From the NCBI GenBank assembly GCA_028571685.1, contig CM053154.1, positions 2,482,501-2,546,500 on the forward strand: a stretch of 64,000 nt of DNA. The letters run 5' to 3'. Positions 1-9,609 of the stretch are shown piece after piece (position 1 is the first letter of the stretch; each line of letters starts with the position of its first letter). Both the position numbers and the translations under genes were made by a program. The notes beneath the pieces are model-generated. The model saw nothing but the letters and a program-made list of their open reading frames with translations, did not search any database and had not been told where the DNA came from. The DNA comes from Heterohyrax brucei. Taxonomy: Eukaryota > Chordata > Mammalia > Hyracoidea > Procaviidae.

Positions 1-271
1 GTTTAGCAACTGAAGATAATTAGAAGAAATTACTGAAACAAGATTCCCTAGTAAACAGGTAAACAATTACAATGCAGCACAAATTTATGGTCATATCCAA
101 GACTTTTAACACAGGTGTGCCGGTAGCACATCAGAAAATACATATTAATGCTTAATTTGTCCAAAGGACCTGCGTATTACCGAAATATGACTGGATCTCT
201 AATCGCTTTCTGTGATCAGAAAAGGTGTGCATCCTTTTGTCTTCATCATATTTCAAGAGAATTTAATAAAC
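1..271. other. AT-rich non-repeat sequence with paired FOX-like motifs
   Basis: No repeat family or exon is recognisable here. The sequence is AT-rich and complex. GTAAACA occurs at 51-57 and again at 59-65, directly followed by a CAATTA core at 64-69. Such forkhead and homeodomain core motifs are common in enhancers, but they are short and no function is shown by sequence alone. Confidence 0.35.
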
Positions 272-426
272 AAAGCCAAACTTTTGCCATCAAGTCAGTT
301 CTGGCTGACAGTGACCTCCCAGGACAGAGCAGAGCTGCCCACGGGGTTTCCTGGGAGCAGCCGGTGGATTCCAACAACTGACCTGCTGTTCAGCAGCTGA
401 GCCCCTAACCGGCACCCCGGGGCTCC
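272..426 (-). mobile_element. AfroSINE-type SINE, minus orientation
   Basis: Read on the plus strand it runs from an AAGCCAAACTTTTGCCATCAAG-like tail remnant through CAGGACAGAGCAGAGCTGCC and ends at CGGGGCTCC, the reverse complement of the GGAACCCTGG-type SINE head. Length of about 155 bp is normal for the family. Divergence from other copies in the window is visible, so it is an old fixed copy. Confidence 0.8.
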
Positions 427-1035
427 TCGACAGTGCAGGGGGTGCTTGACAGCAGGGTCACCCGGGCTCCCGGAGCTGCGTCTCTCACCTTGCTGGGAAC
501 ACTTCTGAGACAAGAGGCAAGGTGGTGGAAGGTGGCCCTGCATTCTCACCGGGCTTGCACACGGCTTTGCCGGGAAAAGGAAGCTTTGCTTGAGAAGCCT
601 TGGCCTGAGTGAGATTTGGGTGGGCTGCTGGCACCCCCGGGGCCCGTAACGCGGCCGCTGTGGGTGCCCTTTCAGGGCCCACGGGTTAACGCTCCAAGCT
701 GTGATTCTCCGCACCCTCTGTCAGCTCACAGGACAGTCCGCCAGGGTCCAGCCGCCCTTCAGAGCTGGCACAGCCCAGGCTCCAAGTGGAGAGCCCTCCC
801 CAGGTCTTGCCTTGGGTCATTTTTCCTACCAAAAGGCCTTGAACTGGAGGGTCCAGGATCTTGTCTGACGTCATCATCAACTAGTATGTTTCAGTAACTT
901 GGGCTGTTTGACAGACTCCCCTGGGGACTTTGTGGGGAGACCAGGCAGAGGACAGGATGAGGCAGGAGGCAAAGAGGAAATCAGGGGAGTTCAGTGTTGT
1001 CCCTGTGATCACAGAGGGTGTGTCTGTAATGATGA
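427..1035. other. Unannotated unique sequence
   Basis: Moderately GC-rich sequence with no recognisable repeat, exon or RNA gene. Open frames are short and present in several frames at once, as expected of chance. Confidence 0.5.
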
Positions 1036-1775
1036 GCGTGTGTGTGCGTGTCTAGGTGTATGTGTGTATCTGCCTGTTTCTGTATGCTCCATGTTTGTGT
1101 CTGTCTGTCTGTCTGGTCCTCTCTGTGGGTATGTTCATGTATGTTGTGTGTCTGTCTATATCTGTGGGTCTGTCTGTGTCTCTCTCTGTCTCCATGTCTG
1201 TGTCTCCATGTTTGTGTGTGTTTGTATGTGTGTCTGTGGGTCTGTCTGTGTGTTTGTGTCTGTGTACATGTTTGTGTCTTTGTGTGCCTATATATCCATA
1301 TATGTCCCTGTCTCTGTGTGTCCATGTTTGCCTGTATCTCTGTGTGTATTTGTGTATCTGTGTCTGTGTCTGTGTCTGTCTGTATGTCTGTGTGTCCGTG
1401 TGTGCTGGTGTCTATCTGTGTGTCCATGTTAGTCTGTATGTGTCTGTCTATATATGCCTGTGTCTCTGTGTCTCTGTCTGTGTATATCCATGTGTCTCTG
1501 TCTCTGTGTCTGTCTGTCTGTGTGTATCCGCATCTCTGAGTGTCTATGAGTCTGTTTCTGTGTGTGTTCTTGTCTCTGTACATTTGTATGCGCCTGTGTA
1601 TCTCTGTGTGTCTATATCTCTGTGTGTTTGTACAGGTTGGTGTCTCTGTGTGTGTGTGTCTGTGTCTCTGTGTATGTGTCTGTGTGTGTGTCTATGTCTC
1701 TGTGTCTGTGTGTGTCTGTGTGGCTGTATGTGTCTGTATCTCTGTGTGTGTCTGTGGGTCTGTGTGTGTCTGCAC
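1036..1775 (+). repeat. TG/TCTG-rich degenerate microsatellite, about 740 bp
   Basis: Almost continuous mixture of TGTG, TCTG, TGTCTCTG and TATCTG units on the plus strand with interspersed TGTATG. There is no single fixed period; the array is a mosaic of 2-, 4- and 6-bp units. It generates long open frames on both strands (Cys/Val/Ser-rich on plus, Thr/His/Asp-rich on minus), which are artefacts of the repeat. Alternating purine-pyrimidine stretches could adopt Z-DNA. A sister array lies 1.4 kb downstream. Confidence 0.95.
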
Positions 1776-3004
1776 CAGTCTTAGCTGCAGCCTCAGGTTC
1801 CTGTCGACGTGAACTAAGCAGCCGTCCTGCCTGAGCCCTGGTCTCTGACGTGAACTGTGGGGCACCTGCTGGGCTGTCAGAGGGACAGGATGCCTGGGGG
1901 CGGACATCCCCGGGTCTGCGCAGGTGCCCACGCTGGCTGGCACTGAGGGTCCAAGAGGCCTAACTGACTCTTCTCAGCTGCTAGCATGTCCTTCCTGTCC
2001 CCCGGGCTCCTCCAGCAGTGGTAAAGGACAGTTGTCTTGTAGGGATGGGGCACCTGGACGCTGACACAGGCAAAGGAAGGCAAACATCTGTCTGTAGGTG
2101 CTCTCATTGGTTCCCTTGGCTTGTGACACTTTTGCTGTTACTGTGAATGGAACTTACTGCACAGACACGTGGTGTTCCCCTTGGCTGTCCTCATCGAAAG
2201 CTTGTGGGGTCAGATCCCATCAGCTCTGTTACTGGGGGCTCCCAGGAGGTAGCTGGAGTCCCTTCAGGGGGCTCCCTGCCACGGAGAGGTTTGGGGGGTG
2301 CCTGGCTGTCCCATGTGCCGCCAGGAGGCGCTGGCTGACTGCAGCTGCCCCCGGAAGCCGGGAGGTCCGCGCCCTGGATCCCCGCTCTCCCTGCCTGAAG
2401 ACGCACACCCACACCGCTTGGCGGGAGCCTGTTGGAGCCCAGGGTCTGGTCTGCTTGGGTCACGACCAGAGGGGGTCAGCAGGGCCCTCTTAGTAGTGTT
2501 AAGTTCACCAAAGAGCAGCAGTGAGGGCATTGGCCACTGCCACAGGCTGGAGGAGGCAGGCAGGATGCTGCCAGTGAGGCCCAGCCTCCAGGGGAGAGCA
2601 GGTTTGGCTTCCTGGACCCCCAGGACCGGGAAGGTCACAGCCAGAAGGCTGGGCGGCTCCACCGTCACAGCAGCCGGTACTGGGTGGGAAAGCAGAGCAC
2701 TTTGTTCCAGATGGCAGCGGGCCCTCCAGCCTTGTGGGCCCTTCTGAGTGCGGAGCCCGTGTGACCGTCCAGTTGGCTGCCTGGAAAGCTTGCCCCACAG
2801 ACAAAGTCTACCGGCTGCTCTCTGAGGGACATCAGATGGGCCACACTCAGCCGGGCAGGTGGGCAAGCGCCCGCTAGCTTTCTGCACCCTTACCCCTCCC
2901 CTCTCAGGATCGCGTGGCCCTGGGTGCTCACTCCTCCACGTCCACTGGTTACCTGGGTGCTCCTCCAGCCAGCCCACAGTCTTGCCTGCTCATTAGGACA
3001 CACC
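1776..3004. other. Unannotated GC-rich unique sequence
   Basis: About 1.2 kb between two TG arrays. No known repeat or exon was recognised. It holds one CTCF-like core at 2318-2334 (listed separately). The open frames of 130-240 codons here overlap each other on both strands, have no recognisable domain, and look like consequences of GC-rich composition. Confidence 0.45.
2318..2334 (+). promoter_or_regulatory. Possible CTCF-binding core
   Basis: The sequence CCGCCAGGAGGCGCTGG resembles the CTCF core consensus (CCxxYAGrkGGCrs type). This is a match by eye to one motif in 64 kb; such matches arise by chance, so it is only a candidate. Confidence 0.3.
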
Positions 3005-3090
3005 CTTCAGCACCTAGCAGGTGTCAGGTGCTCTACTGAGCCCAGAAAGGCAGGCATGAATAAAACAGACATGGACTGTGGGTGTGCTGT
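3005..3090 (+). mobile_element. L2/MIR3-like ancient LINE 3' fragment
   Basis: The order 'CAGCACCTAGCAGGTGTCAGG ... CTACTGAGCCC ... GAATAAAACAGACATGGA' (segments broken here) follows the typical L2 3' end, in which a 'gcacctactatgtgccagg' block is followed by 'gaacaaaacagac'. It is strongly diverged, as expected for this old mammalian family. Confidence 0.5.
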
Positions 3091-3213
3091 CCAGCCAGAA
3101 GGACAAACGTCTAATCACTCACAAAGCAAATGTCAGTGGTGATAAGTGCCATCGAGTGATTTTGGATGGTGTGCCAAGCAGCGCAGCGAGGCCCGACCGC
3201 AGAGACACCTGCT

Positions 3214-3842
3214 GTGCGTGTGCGAGTGTCTGTGTGTCTGTGCACTGTGTGTACGTGTGTGTCTCCTTCTGTGTCAGCATGCTGCATGTTGTATGTTCAT
3301 GTCTCTATGTCTCTCTATGTAGTACATGTGCATGCGTGGCTTCTCTGTGTACTTTGTAGGCCGCTGTGTGTGCTGGTGTGTCCACGTGTCTCTGTGCATG
3401 TCAGTATGTGTCTGTATATGGCATGTTTACGTCCGTGTACATCTCTGTCTTTGTGTCTCTGTGTGTGTGTCACTACACGTGGTGTGTATATGTCTGTGTT
3501 TCTCCATTTGTGGTATGTATCTGTCTCTACATTGGCAATTTGTGTCTGTGTGTCTCTTTGTTGTGTGTGTCTCTGTGCATGTCAGTTTGTGTCTGTGTGT
3601 GTCTGTGCATCTCCGTGTGTATCTGTCATATGTCTCTGTGCGTCTATACGTTAAATGTGTGTGTCTCTGTATGTGATATCTACATGTCTCTGTGTGTGAT
3701 GCGTGTGTCTGTGGGTCTTGTGTCTCTGTCTCTGTGTCTCTATACATGCTCTGTGTGTGTCAACACATGCCTCTGTGTGCTGTGTGTCTTTTTGTATGTC
3801 TCTGTTTGTGGTAGGTGTGTCTGTGTCTGTGTGTGTGTCCTG
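3214..3842 (+). repeat. Second TG/TCTG-rich microsatellite, about 630 bp
   Basis: Same composition and strand as the 1.04-1.77 kb array: TGTGTCTG, TGTGTATG and TCTCTGTG units on the plus strand. Its several long open frames are repeat artefacts. Shared composition and orientation suggest both arrays grew from the same ancestral TG tract or by local duplication, but the 1.4 kb spacer shows no obvious duplicated flank. Confidence 0.95.
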
Positions 3843-4094
3843 ACACAATGCTACTAACCTCCAGAACCCAGCTCCCATTTTGGACAGGCCCCTTCAGTGC
3901 TTTGTGCTTTCATGTCTACATGTATTTAAAATGTGATCAGACCGCTCATATGATTTTAATGTCTGCTTCCTTAACGTAGCAATGTATGTCTTAGGATTTA
4001 ATATGTGGAAAATACCATCCTGTAATACTAAACTGTATGGTATATCCAGGATTCATTTAACAAATCACGTTTTGGGTCATTGTGGATTTTTAAG
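3843..4094. other. Unannotated sequence
   Basis: AT-rich sequence leading into a polypyrimidine tract and L1-like DNA. It may be part of the same L1 fragment, but I cannot align it by eye. Confidence 0.4.
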
Positions 4095-4180
4095 AATCCC
4101 TTCCCCTTTCCTCTCTTCCTCCTTCCTTTCCCTCCCTCCTTCCATCTTCCTTCCTCTCTTTATTTCATTCTCTTCTTTCA
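4095..4180 (+). repeat. Polypyrimidine CCTT/CTTT tract
   Basis: About 85 bp of nearly pure C/T (units CCTT, TTCC, CTCT). This is a degenerate CCTT microsatellite with H-DNA (triplex) potential. Confidence 0.85.
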
Positions 4181-4234
4181 TTTGGTCTATTATAACACTT
4201 TGTGATAAATGATCTTGCAGCCTTTATCTTGTAT

Positions 4235-4650
4235 AATTTCCAAATTATTCTTAGGAAAAATCATTAGAATTGCATTCTAGGTTAAAGGCTATGAACACTA
4301 AAATATTTAACACAAATTCGTCAGATAATTGTAAGACGTTTGCAACAATTTGCATCCTCACTAGCCAGGCATAGGGATTTTTCCATAAACCTTCCAATAT
4401 AGACAACCTTTTCAACTTTATGCTCCTAAAAAATAGAATATTTGACTTGTGTCCTGTTCGAGGTGTGTTGAAGTGGCCTGCTCTGACTGCTCCTGACCAC
4501 ACATGCTCCTGTGAGCTGTACACCTGAGAAGGGAGCTAGCGGGTGACACGGAAAGCATCTGCTCAGCCTTCATAGACAGCGTGAACAGTTTTCCGAAGTG
4601 GTAGTACCAACTTACCCTCCAGCCTGCACCTGGTGGAGCTCCAGTGCTCG
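4235..4650 (-). mobile_element. L1 fragment, antisense
   Basis: Around 4588-4640 the minus strand carries the block that in mammalian L1 3' regions reads 'gtgggaatgtaaaatggt...gtggaaaacagt'. Here it is diverged (plus strand CAGTTTTCCGAAGTGGTAG). The flanking AT-rich part at 4240-4420 has the same flavour, but its boundaries are uncertain. Confidence 0.5.
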
Positions 4651-4754
4651 GGCTCATCACTCATGTTCATTTTCTGCCTTCTTAGCCGTGCCTTCTCCTG
4701 GGTGTATTTGGGGTGTCTTTATGGTTTCAATTTGCAGTTACTGATGACTAGTGA

Positions 4755-4910
4755 AGGAATCCTGGTGTGGTACAGGTTAAGAGATATGATTGCTAACCAA
4801 AAGGTCAGCAGTTCCAAGCTGCCAGCTGTTCCTTGGAAACCCTTTGGGGCAGTTCTCTGTCCCATTGGATCGCTCTGAATCAGAAATGGCTCAATGGCAG
4901 TGGGTTTAAC
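4755..4910 (+). mobile_element. AfroSINE-type SINE, plus orientation
   Basis: It starts GGAATCCTGGTG and has the tRNA-like GCTAACCAAAAGGTCAGCAG segment, then TGGGGCAGTTCT, and a 3' end TCAATGGCAGTGGG. Head, body and RTE-like tail are in the expected order, so this is a complete copy with point divergence. Confidence 0.9.
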
Positions 4911-4959
4911 GACTAGCGAAGCTCAACACTTTTCATCTACATGGACAAGCTGGGTAATC

Positions 4960-5400
4960 TTTTTCTTTTTTTTGGTAAAATGCCTGGTTAACTTTTTGGT
5001 CTTTGTTCAAAAAATTTATTGTGTTTTAAGTGAAAGTTTGCAGTGCAAATTAGTTTCTCATTCAAAAATTTGTATACAAATTGTTTTGTGACCTTGGTTG
5101 CAATCACTACAATGTGTCAGTGCTTTCCCCTTTGCCCTGCCCACTTCAGGTTCTTCACGTCCATTGGTCCAGTTTTCCTGTCTCTTCCTGCCTTCTAATC
5201 TTGGCTTTTGGTTGGGTGCTGCCCATTTGATCTCCTGAACTTAACTGAACCAAAAAACTCATTCCTCATGCGTGTCAGTGTTTGTTTTCCAGGCCTGTCT
5301 AATCTTTGGCTGGACGATGGACTTCAGTAGTGGATTGTTCCGAGTCAGCAGGATAGTGTGTTTTGTTGTTCTTGTTGTTGTTTTAATTGGCTTGTCTTTC
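4960..5400 (-). mobile_element. LINE 3' UTR repeat, antisense (copy 1)
   Basis: Starts on the plus strand with a T-rich tract and TTTATTGTGTTTTAAGTG, the reverse complement of an AATAAA signal followed by an A-rich tail. A non-LTR element therefore ends here on the minus strand. The block TCTAATCTTTGGCTG near 5300, preceded by TGTTTGTTTTCCAGG, recurs at 17195-17226, proving a repeated family within this window. I believe it is the 3' UTR of an afrotherian L1, though the family name cannot be confirmed. Confidence 0.65.
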
Positions 5401-6080
5401 TCTGTCTTATTGATGGAAGGAATTATTGATATGTTCCAATAGGAACCTCCTTTTGAATATATGTTCTCTGAATATATCTACCTACAGTAGTTTCACTTTC
5501 CACTCTCTTAGGTTAGTTTTTGAAAGAAATAGTTTTATATTTCAATCTAGTCTAATTTATCAATTTTTTTCCTCTGTGTTTAGTGGCTATTGTTTCAAGT
5601 TTAAGAAATATCTTCCTACTCCAAGGTCTTAAAGATTTTTCCCATCTCACCTCATAAATGTTTTATGGTTGTGTCTTCCCCATTGTTTATTTTTTATGAA
5701 CACTACAAGGGGGAGGTCAAGATTCGTTTTTCCCCTTGGGGACATCATTTTCTAAAATGGCCAGCCTTTTCCCCACATCACCGTGGTTTCACCTTTGTTA
5801 TAAATCAGGCGCCAGGGTATGTCTGGCCCACTCCCAGACTGTTGGTTCCTCTCTCCTTGCTCCGGAATTGTGCTGTGCTCACAACCGCTGTGTTTTACTG
5901 CGTCCTGGTACTGGGGAGTCGTAACTGCCTCAGAATTACATTTCTCCTTTGGTTTCTTAGCTCTTGGCATTTCTGTATAAGTTTTAGCATCGACTGGTTT
6001 ATTTTCATTAAAATGAAACCCGGTATTTTAAACAAAATCGTGTTTTGTAGTTTGGGTTGTGACATCTTTCCAGTTACGAG
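5400..6080 (-). mobile_element. L1 fragment, antisense
   Basis: Several diverged landmarks of the mammalian L1 3' region appear in order on the plus strand: the 'caaggtctta aagattttt' block (5622-5640), the 'ttttccccacatcaccgtgg' block near 5768, the 'ggtactggggag' block near 5906, and 'tttagcatcgactggtttatttt' near 5983 (segments shortened). The open frame crossing this region reads the antisense strand of the L1 and is not a gene. Confidence 0.65.
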
Positions 6081-6677
6081 AAATCTGGGTGGTGACAGTA
6101 GTCAGGAGAAAGCCCCTTGGGTTATCGGAGGTGCGGTCTCTTGTTTCCGTCCATCTGTTTGAATCTTCTCCCAGTGTGTGTTTTAATGTGGTGAAGACAA
6201 AAAGGGATGAGAGCTCGTAGACGTGTTTGTGTCTGAATAAAGCCCATGTGCGTGTGCATGGGTCTGTCTGAGTGTGTTTCCTCCAATTTGGGGGGAAGAA
6301 ATTGTCCATCCAATAGAAGATACTATCCTTGGCTGTTATCTTCTATTGATAGTTTTTTGAAAGCCTTTTCCTTAGTAAGCAATAATTTCCATATGTCTTA
6401 GACATAAATCTGGGCATTAGGGAGATACTTGGCAAGTAGCTCATTCACTGAGGATGCAGTTTCACTTTGAACAACAAACCCTGCTGACTGCTCTCTACAA
6501 GCAGAGCCAGGCTGGGTGCGACTGGTGATGCCCAAAGGGACAGCAGTCCTTATCCTCAGCTTCTGGACCTTGGTCACCTGCTGGGAAAAGAGGCACATAT
6601 GTCATACAAACGCATGTACCTGCACTCATAAATTCATATGCTCACAGTGAAGTACACAGACTCATACTCTCATCAAC
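6081..6677. other. Unannotated sequence with a perfect stem-loop
   Basis: No repeat or exon recognised. It contains a perfect 12-bp inverted repeat at 6311-6322 and 6337-6348 with a 14-nt loop, listed separately. Confidence 0.45.
6311..6348. repeat. Perfect 12-bp inverted repeat (stem-loop)
   Basis: CAATAGAAGATA at 6311-6322 is the exact reverse complement of TATCTTCTATTG at 6337-6348, separated by 14 nt. Pairing stops at both outer flanks. The stem is AT-rich with no T-run after it, so it is not terminator-like. It may be a chance palindrome or the remnant of a small element. Confidence 0.8.
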
Positions 6678-6785
6678 ATGCACACGTGCGTGCACACACA
6701 CACACCAGACACACACACACACACACACAAATACACCAGATGGTCACACACTCACGCATACCATGCACGCATACACATACACATA
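6678..6785 (+). repeat. (CA)n microsatellite, imperfect
   Basis: Dense CACACA runs with GTGCGTG, CAGA and ATAC interruptions. The purest core is around 6695-6728. Confidence 0.92.
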
Positions 6786-8194
6786 GCTCTGGTGTGAGAA
6801 GGGAACGAAGGGTGCGGGGTGACCGTAGGGAGCCTCGCAACTGCCGCAGAGCAGAGGTTGTCAGCCTCATGGTGCCATTTGACTGCTGCAGGGATGCCCA
6901 CCACTGTGGACTCTCCAGTGAGACGTCCATGCTTGGCTTAATCCTGTTCTGGCATCTCGAAAGCTCCTTCTGAACGCAGCCTGTGTGCCCAAACTTGGAG
7001 TCCCCAAGCTGCAGACAAAAGTTCCCCTCCTGGCAGGTCTAGTCCCCTCCCCATGTGACCAGGGAGGGTACAAGAGACCCGCTGTCACCCGTGTGACAGA
7101 GATCATGGCAGCTCATACACGGAGTCCATGTACAAGCGAGAGTCAAAGTGAGACTCTGGAAAAGCGTGTTGTCGTCTGGGAAACGGTGGAGGTGCCCTCC
7201 AACCACATGCAAATGGCAAGTGTGATACAAACCTTAAGTGTAACAACAAAGGCATAAAGCAATTTTGCCAGCAGATAAAGAGCTGGCAGCATCCCCCCAC
7301 TTCTGTACCTCCGCCGCACCCCTCAGCTCCCACCCAGTTCTGATCCCCAGATCTGGCGAGCTGCCCACCCCCACCCCGCCCGGGGGCTAAGTAAACAAGC
7401 TGGAAACAGCTCACCCAGAGGGGACCTGAGGACTTCCTAGAACTGCTTGGACACCCCAACTAACGGTGTTTGCCTGGAACCAAAATGAGAATGGTGCATT
7501 TTCTCCCAGCGAGCAACCAGCAGGAGCCAGTCTCATCCCAGGGCCACTTTGCACACGCCCGTATCTCTGTGGCAGCGTGAGCGGGCCCTCTGATCTGCAG
7601 GGATGGGCCGGTGTTTCCACGCCGGCTGCCAGCGCTCTCTAAATTAAGCCCATCCGTCTTCCTCTTCCCCGCACAAACGGCATACTGGGGATTCTGAGAC
7701 GCGGACGCCTGGCTGCGGGCAGGCCAGTGCCAGAGCAAATTTTAGTCTCTGCTGTCCTAATGTTTCATTAAAAAAGAAACAAAAAGCTATCTCAACGAAG
7801 AGTGATGCCCCTGTCACAGTTTACTCTGCGAGGAAATGGTCTGCACGGTGATACGCCCCGAGCAAAGCCCGATCCTTCTGGTCTCTTCCAGGGTGGGAGG
7901 TTCAGAGGCTGGTGCAGGCAGGGTGGTGGTCTCTCTTCCAGGAGCTTCTGAAATGAGCCACTGGGGTGGCGACTTTGTGATATCTTAACCAAGTTACTGG
8001 ACCTGGACCTGTTTGCCTGGGACAACTCGGAGATGAAGAGGATGCCTCTTGTTGGGCCTCCAGGCCCACCCCACATCTGGGTGGCTGCCGGGTGCACCTC
8101 TTCAACCACCCAGAGAGCCAGCGGGCCTCTGACTCCGTGAGTTGGAGCAGAACTGGGACTCACCAGGTCTTCAGTGGCTGCCATCCTGGGGAAG
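6786..8194. other. Unannotated sequence, about 1.4 kb
   Basis: No repeat, exon or RNA recognised. The block 7625-7860 is complex, lacks repeat landmarks and includes TAAATTAAGCCC and TTCATTAAAAAAG runs in an otherwise GC-rich setting, so it may be a conserved noncoding element. Open frames are short and overlapping. Confidence 0.4.
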
Positions 8195-8288
8195 CAAGGC
8201 TTTCTCCTGAGGCACCTCTGGGCAGGGTTGAACCTCCAGCCTTCCAGTCAGCAGCTGAGAATGCTCGCTGTGCCACCCAGGGGCTCCT
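8195..8288 (-). mobile_element. Partial AfroSINE-type SINE, minus orientation
   Basis: Only the head-proximal part is recognisable: CAGTCAGCAGCTGAGAATGC followed by GTGCCACCCAGGGGCTCC, the reverse complement of a SINE head. The 3' part of the SINE is missing or too diverged to see. Confidence 0.6.
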
Positions 8289-8876
8289 GCAAGTCAGCAG
8301 CCTGAACCTCCTGGACCCTGAAGGAGACTCCAGCTGGAATCTGTGGCCACAGTGGCTGCAGCAGGGCCACTGTCTCTGTGAACAGGATGTCAGCCGAGGG
8401 ACCGAGGCGCGATGTTGTGCATGATGGCCTCAGGAGGCCAGTGCTCCGATCCCAAACCCTTGGAAGGCTCAAGTCTTTCATGGAGCTCCAGTGAGGAAAA
8501 AGTACTTTTTGAATATAAATAACATAAGAATTTAGAAAACATAATTAGTAGTTTTTCTTGACCGGCTTTGATTCAAACTTCCCTTTGATTTGTATCAGAT
8601 TTCCTCTCCCTAAACAATAAGGGATAAACTGACGGCATCATTTGCATGTAAATTAATGTGAAAACAGTATCTAGGACTTCCCTGTTTTTCTGTTTAAATA
8701 TTTTAAAAAATGAATTGAGACTGATGGCTTGAGTTATTTCATTTGACTTCTTGGAAAACACAGCCTTACAAAGACACGTAAAAGGAAGTCATTTTCTCCC
8801 TGGCAGCAACAGTAGGATAATACTGTTCTTTTTCTCATTTAAATTAAAGATAAACTTTAAAACATATGTCGTGGAT
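8289..8876. other. Unannotated sequence, AT-rich in its second half
   Basis: From about 8490 the sequence turns AT-rich and complex, without repeat landmarks. This is a candidate conserved noncoding island ending exactly at the LTR inserted at 8877. Confidence 0.4.
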
Positions 8877-9424
8877 CAAATTACGTCCCCCCAAAAATGT
8901 GTATTGCAAGTCAGTTGAGCCATGATTCCCAGTATCGTGTGGCTGTCCTTCAATCTGTGATTTTCCTATATTGTAAATTCTAATCTCTGCTTCTGTTTGA
9001 TAGGTAACACTGGATTATGTTAAAAAAGGATTAGGGTGAGACTGTGACACCCTCACTAAGGTCACCTCCCTGACCCGACGTAAAGGGGGTTTCCCTGTGG
9101 TGTGGCCTGCACCACCTTTTATCCTACAAGAGATAAGAGGAAAGGGAAGCAGCTGAGAGTTGGGGACCTCATACCACCAAGGAAGCAGCTTCAGGAGCAG
9201 AGCGCATCCTTCCAATCAGAGGCTTCTGTGCTGAGATGCTCCCTGACCAAGGAACGTGGTTGACAAAGACCTTCCTGCAGAGACGACAGAGAGGAAGCCT
9301 CCCCTGGAGCTGAGACCCTGAATTTGGACTTGTAGCCTTCTAGACTGTGAGAGAACAGATTTCTCTTCTTTGAAGCCGTCCGCTTGGGGTACTTCTCTTA
9401 CAGCAGCACTAGATGACCAAGGCA
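8877..9424 (+). mobile_element. Solitary MaLR-type LTR, plus orientation
   Basis: Starts TGTCGTGG and ends GGCA, with the family landmarks in order: CCCCCCAAAAATGTG near the start, GGATTAGGGTGAGACTG in the middle, TGTGAGAGAACAG and a 'ggtacttctcttacagcagcac' end (broken here). ACATA precedes the LTR (8872-8876) and follows it with one base shared (9424-9428), consistent with the 5-bp duplication of ERVL-MaLR elements. No coding sequence. Confidence 0.75.
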
Positions 9425-9449
9425 CATAATTAATAAATATACAAAGCCA

Positions 9450-9609
9450 GGAAATCAAACCCGTTGCTACTGAGTCAATTCCTAGTCATAGGAACCCTAA
9501 AGGACAGAGTAGAGCTACCCCGTAGGGTGTCCAAAGAGCAGCTGACAGAGTCAGACCATCAACCTCGGGTTAGCCGCTGAGCTCTTAACCATGGCACCAC
9601 CAGGGCTCC
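9450..9609 (-). mobile_element. AfroSINE-type SINE, minus orientation
   Basis: Complete copy: AATCAAACCCGTTGC, AGGACAGAGTAGAGCTACCC, GTTAGCCGCTGAGCTCTTAA and CACCACCAGGGCTCC in reverse-complement order. It lies 25 bp downstream of the LTR. Confidence 0.9.

Noticed and set aside
899..1834. Long open frames of 90-242 codons, Cys/Val/Ser-rich on plus, Thr/His/Asp-rich on minus
   Set aside because: They are translations of the TG/TCTG microsatellite. Every frame is open because the repeat has few stop codons; there is no domain or start context.
2264..2977. 237-codon minus-strand open frame
   Set aside because: GC-rich sequence, overlaps a plus frame of 149 codons, no recognisable domain or splice structure.
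3078..3878. Overlapping open frames of up to 163 codons
   Set aside because: Same artefact in the second TG-rich array.
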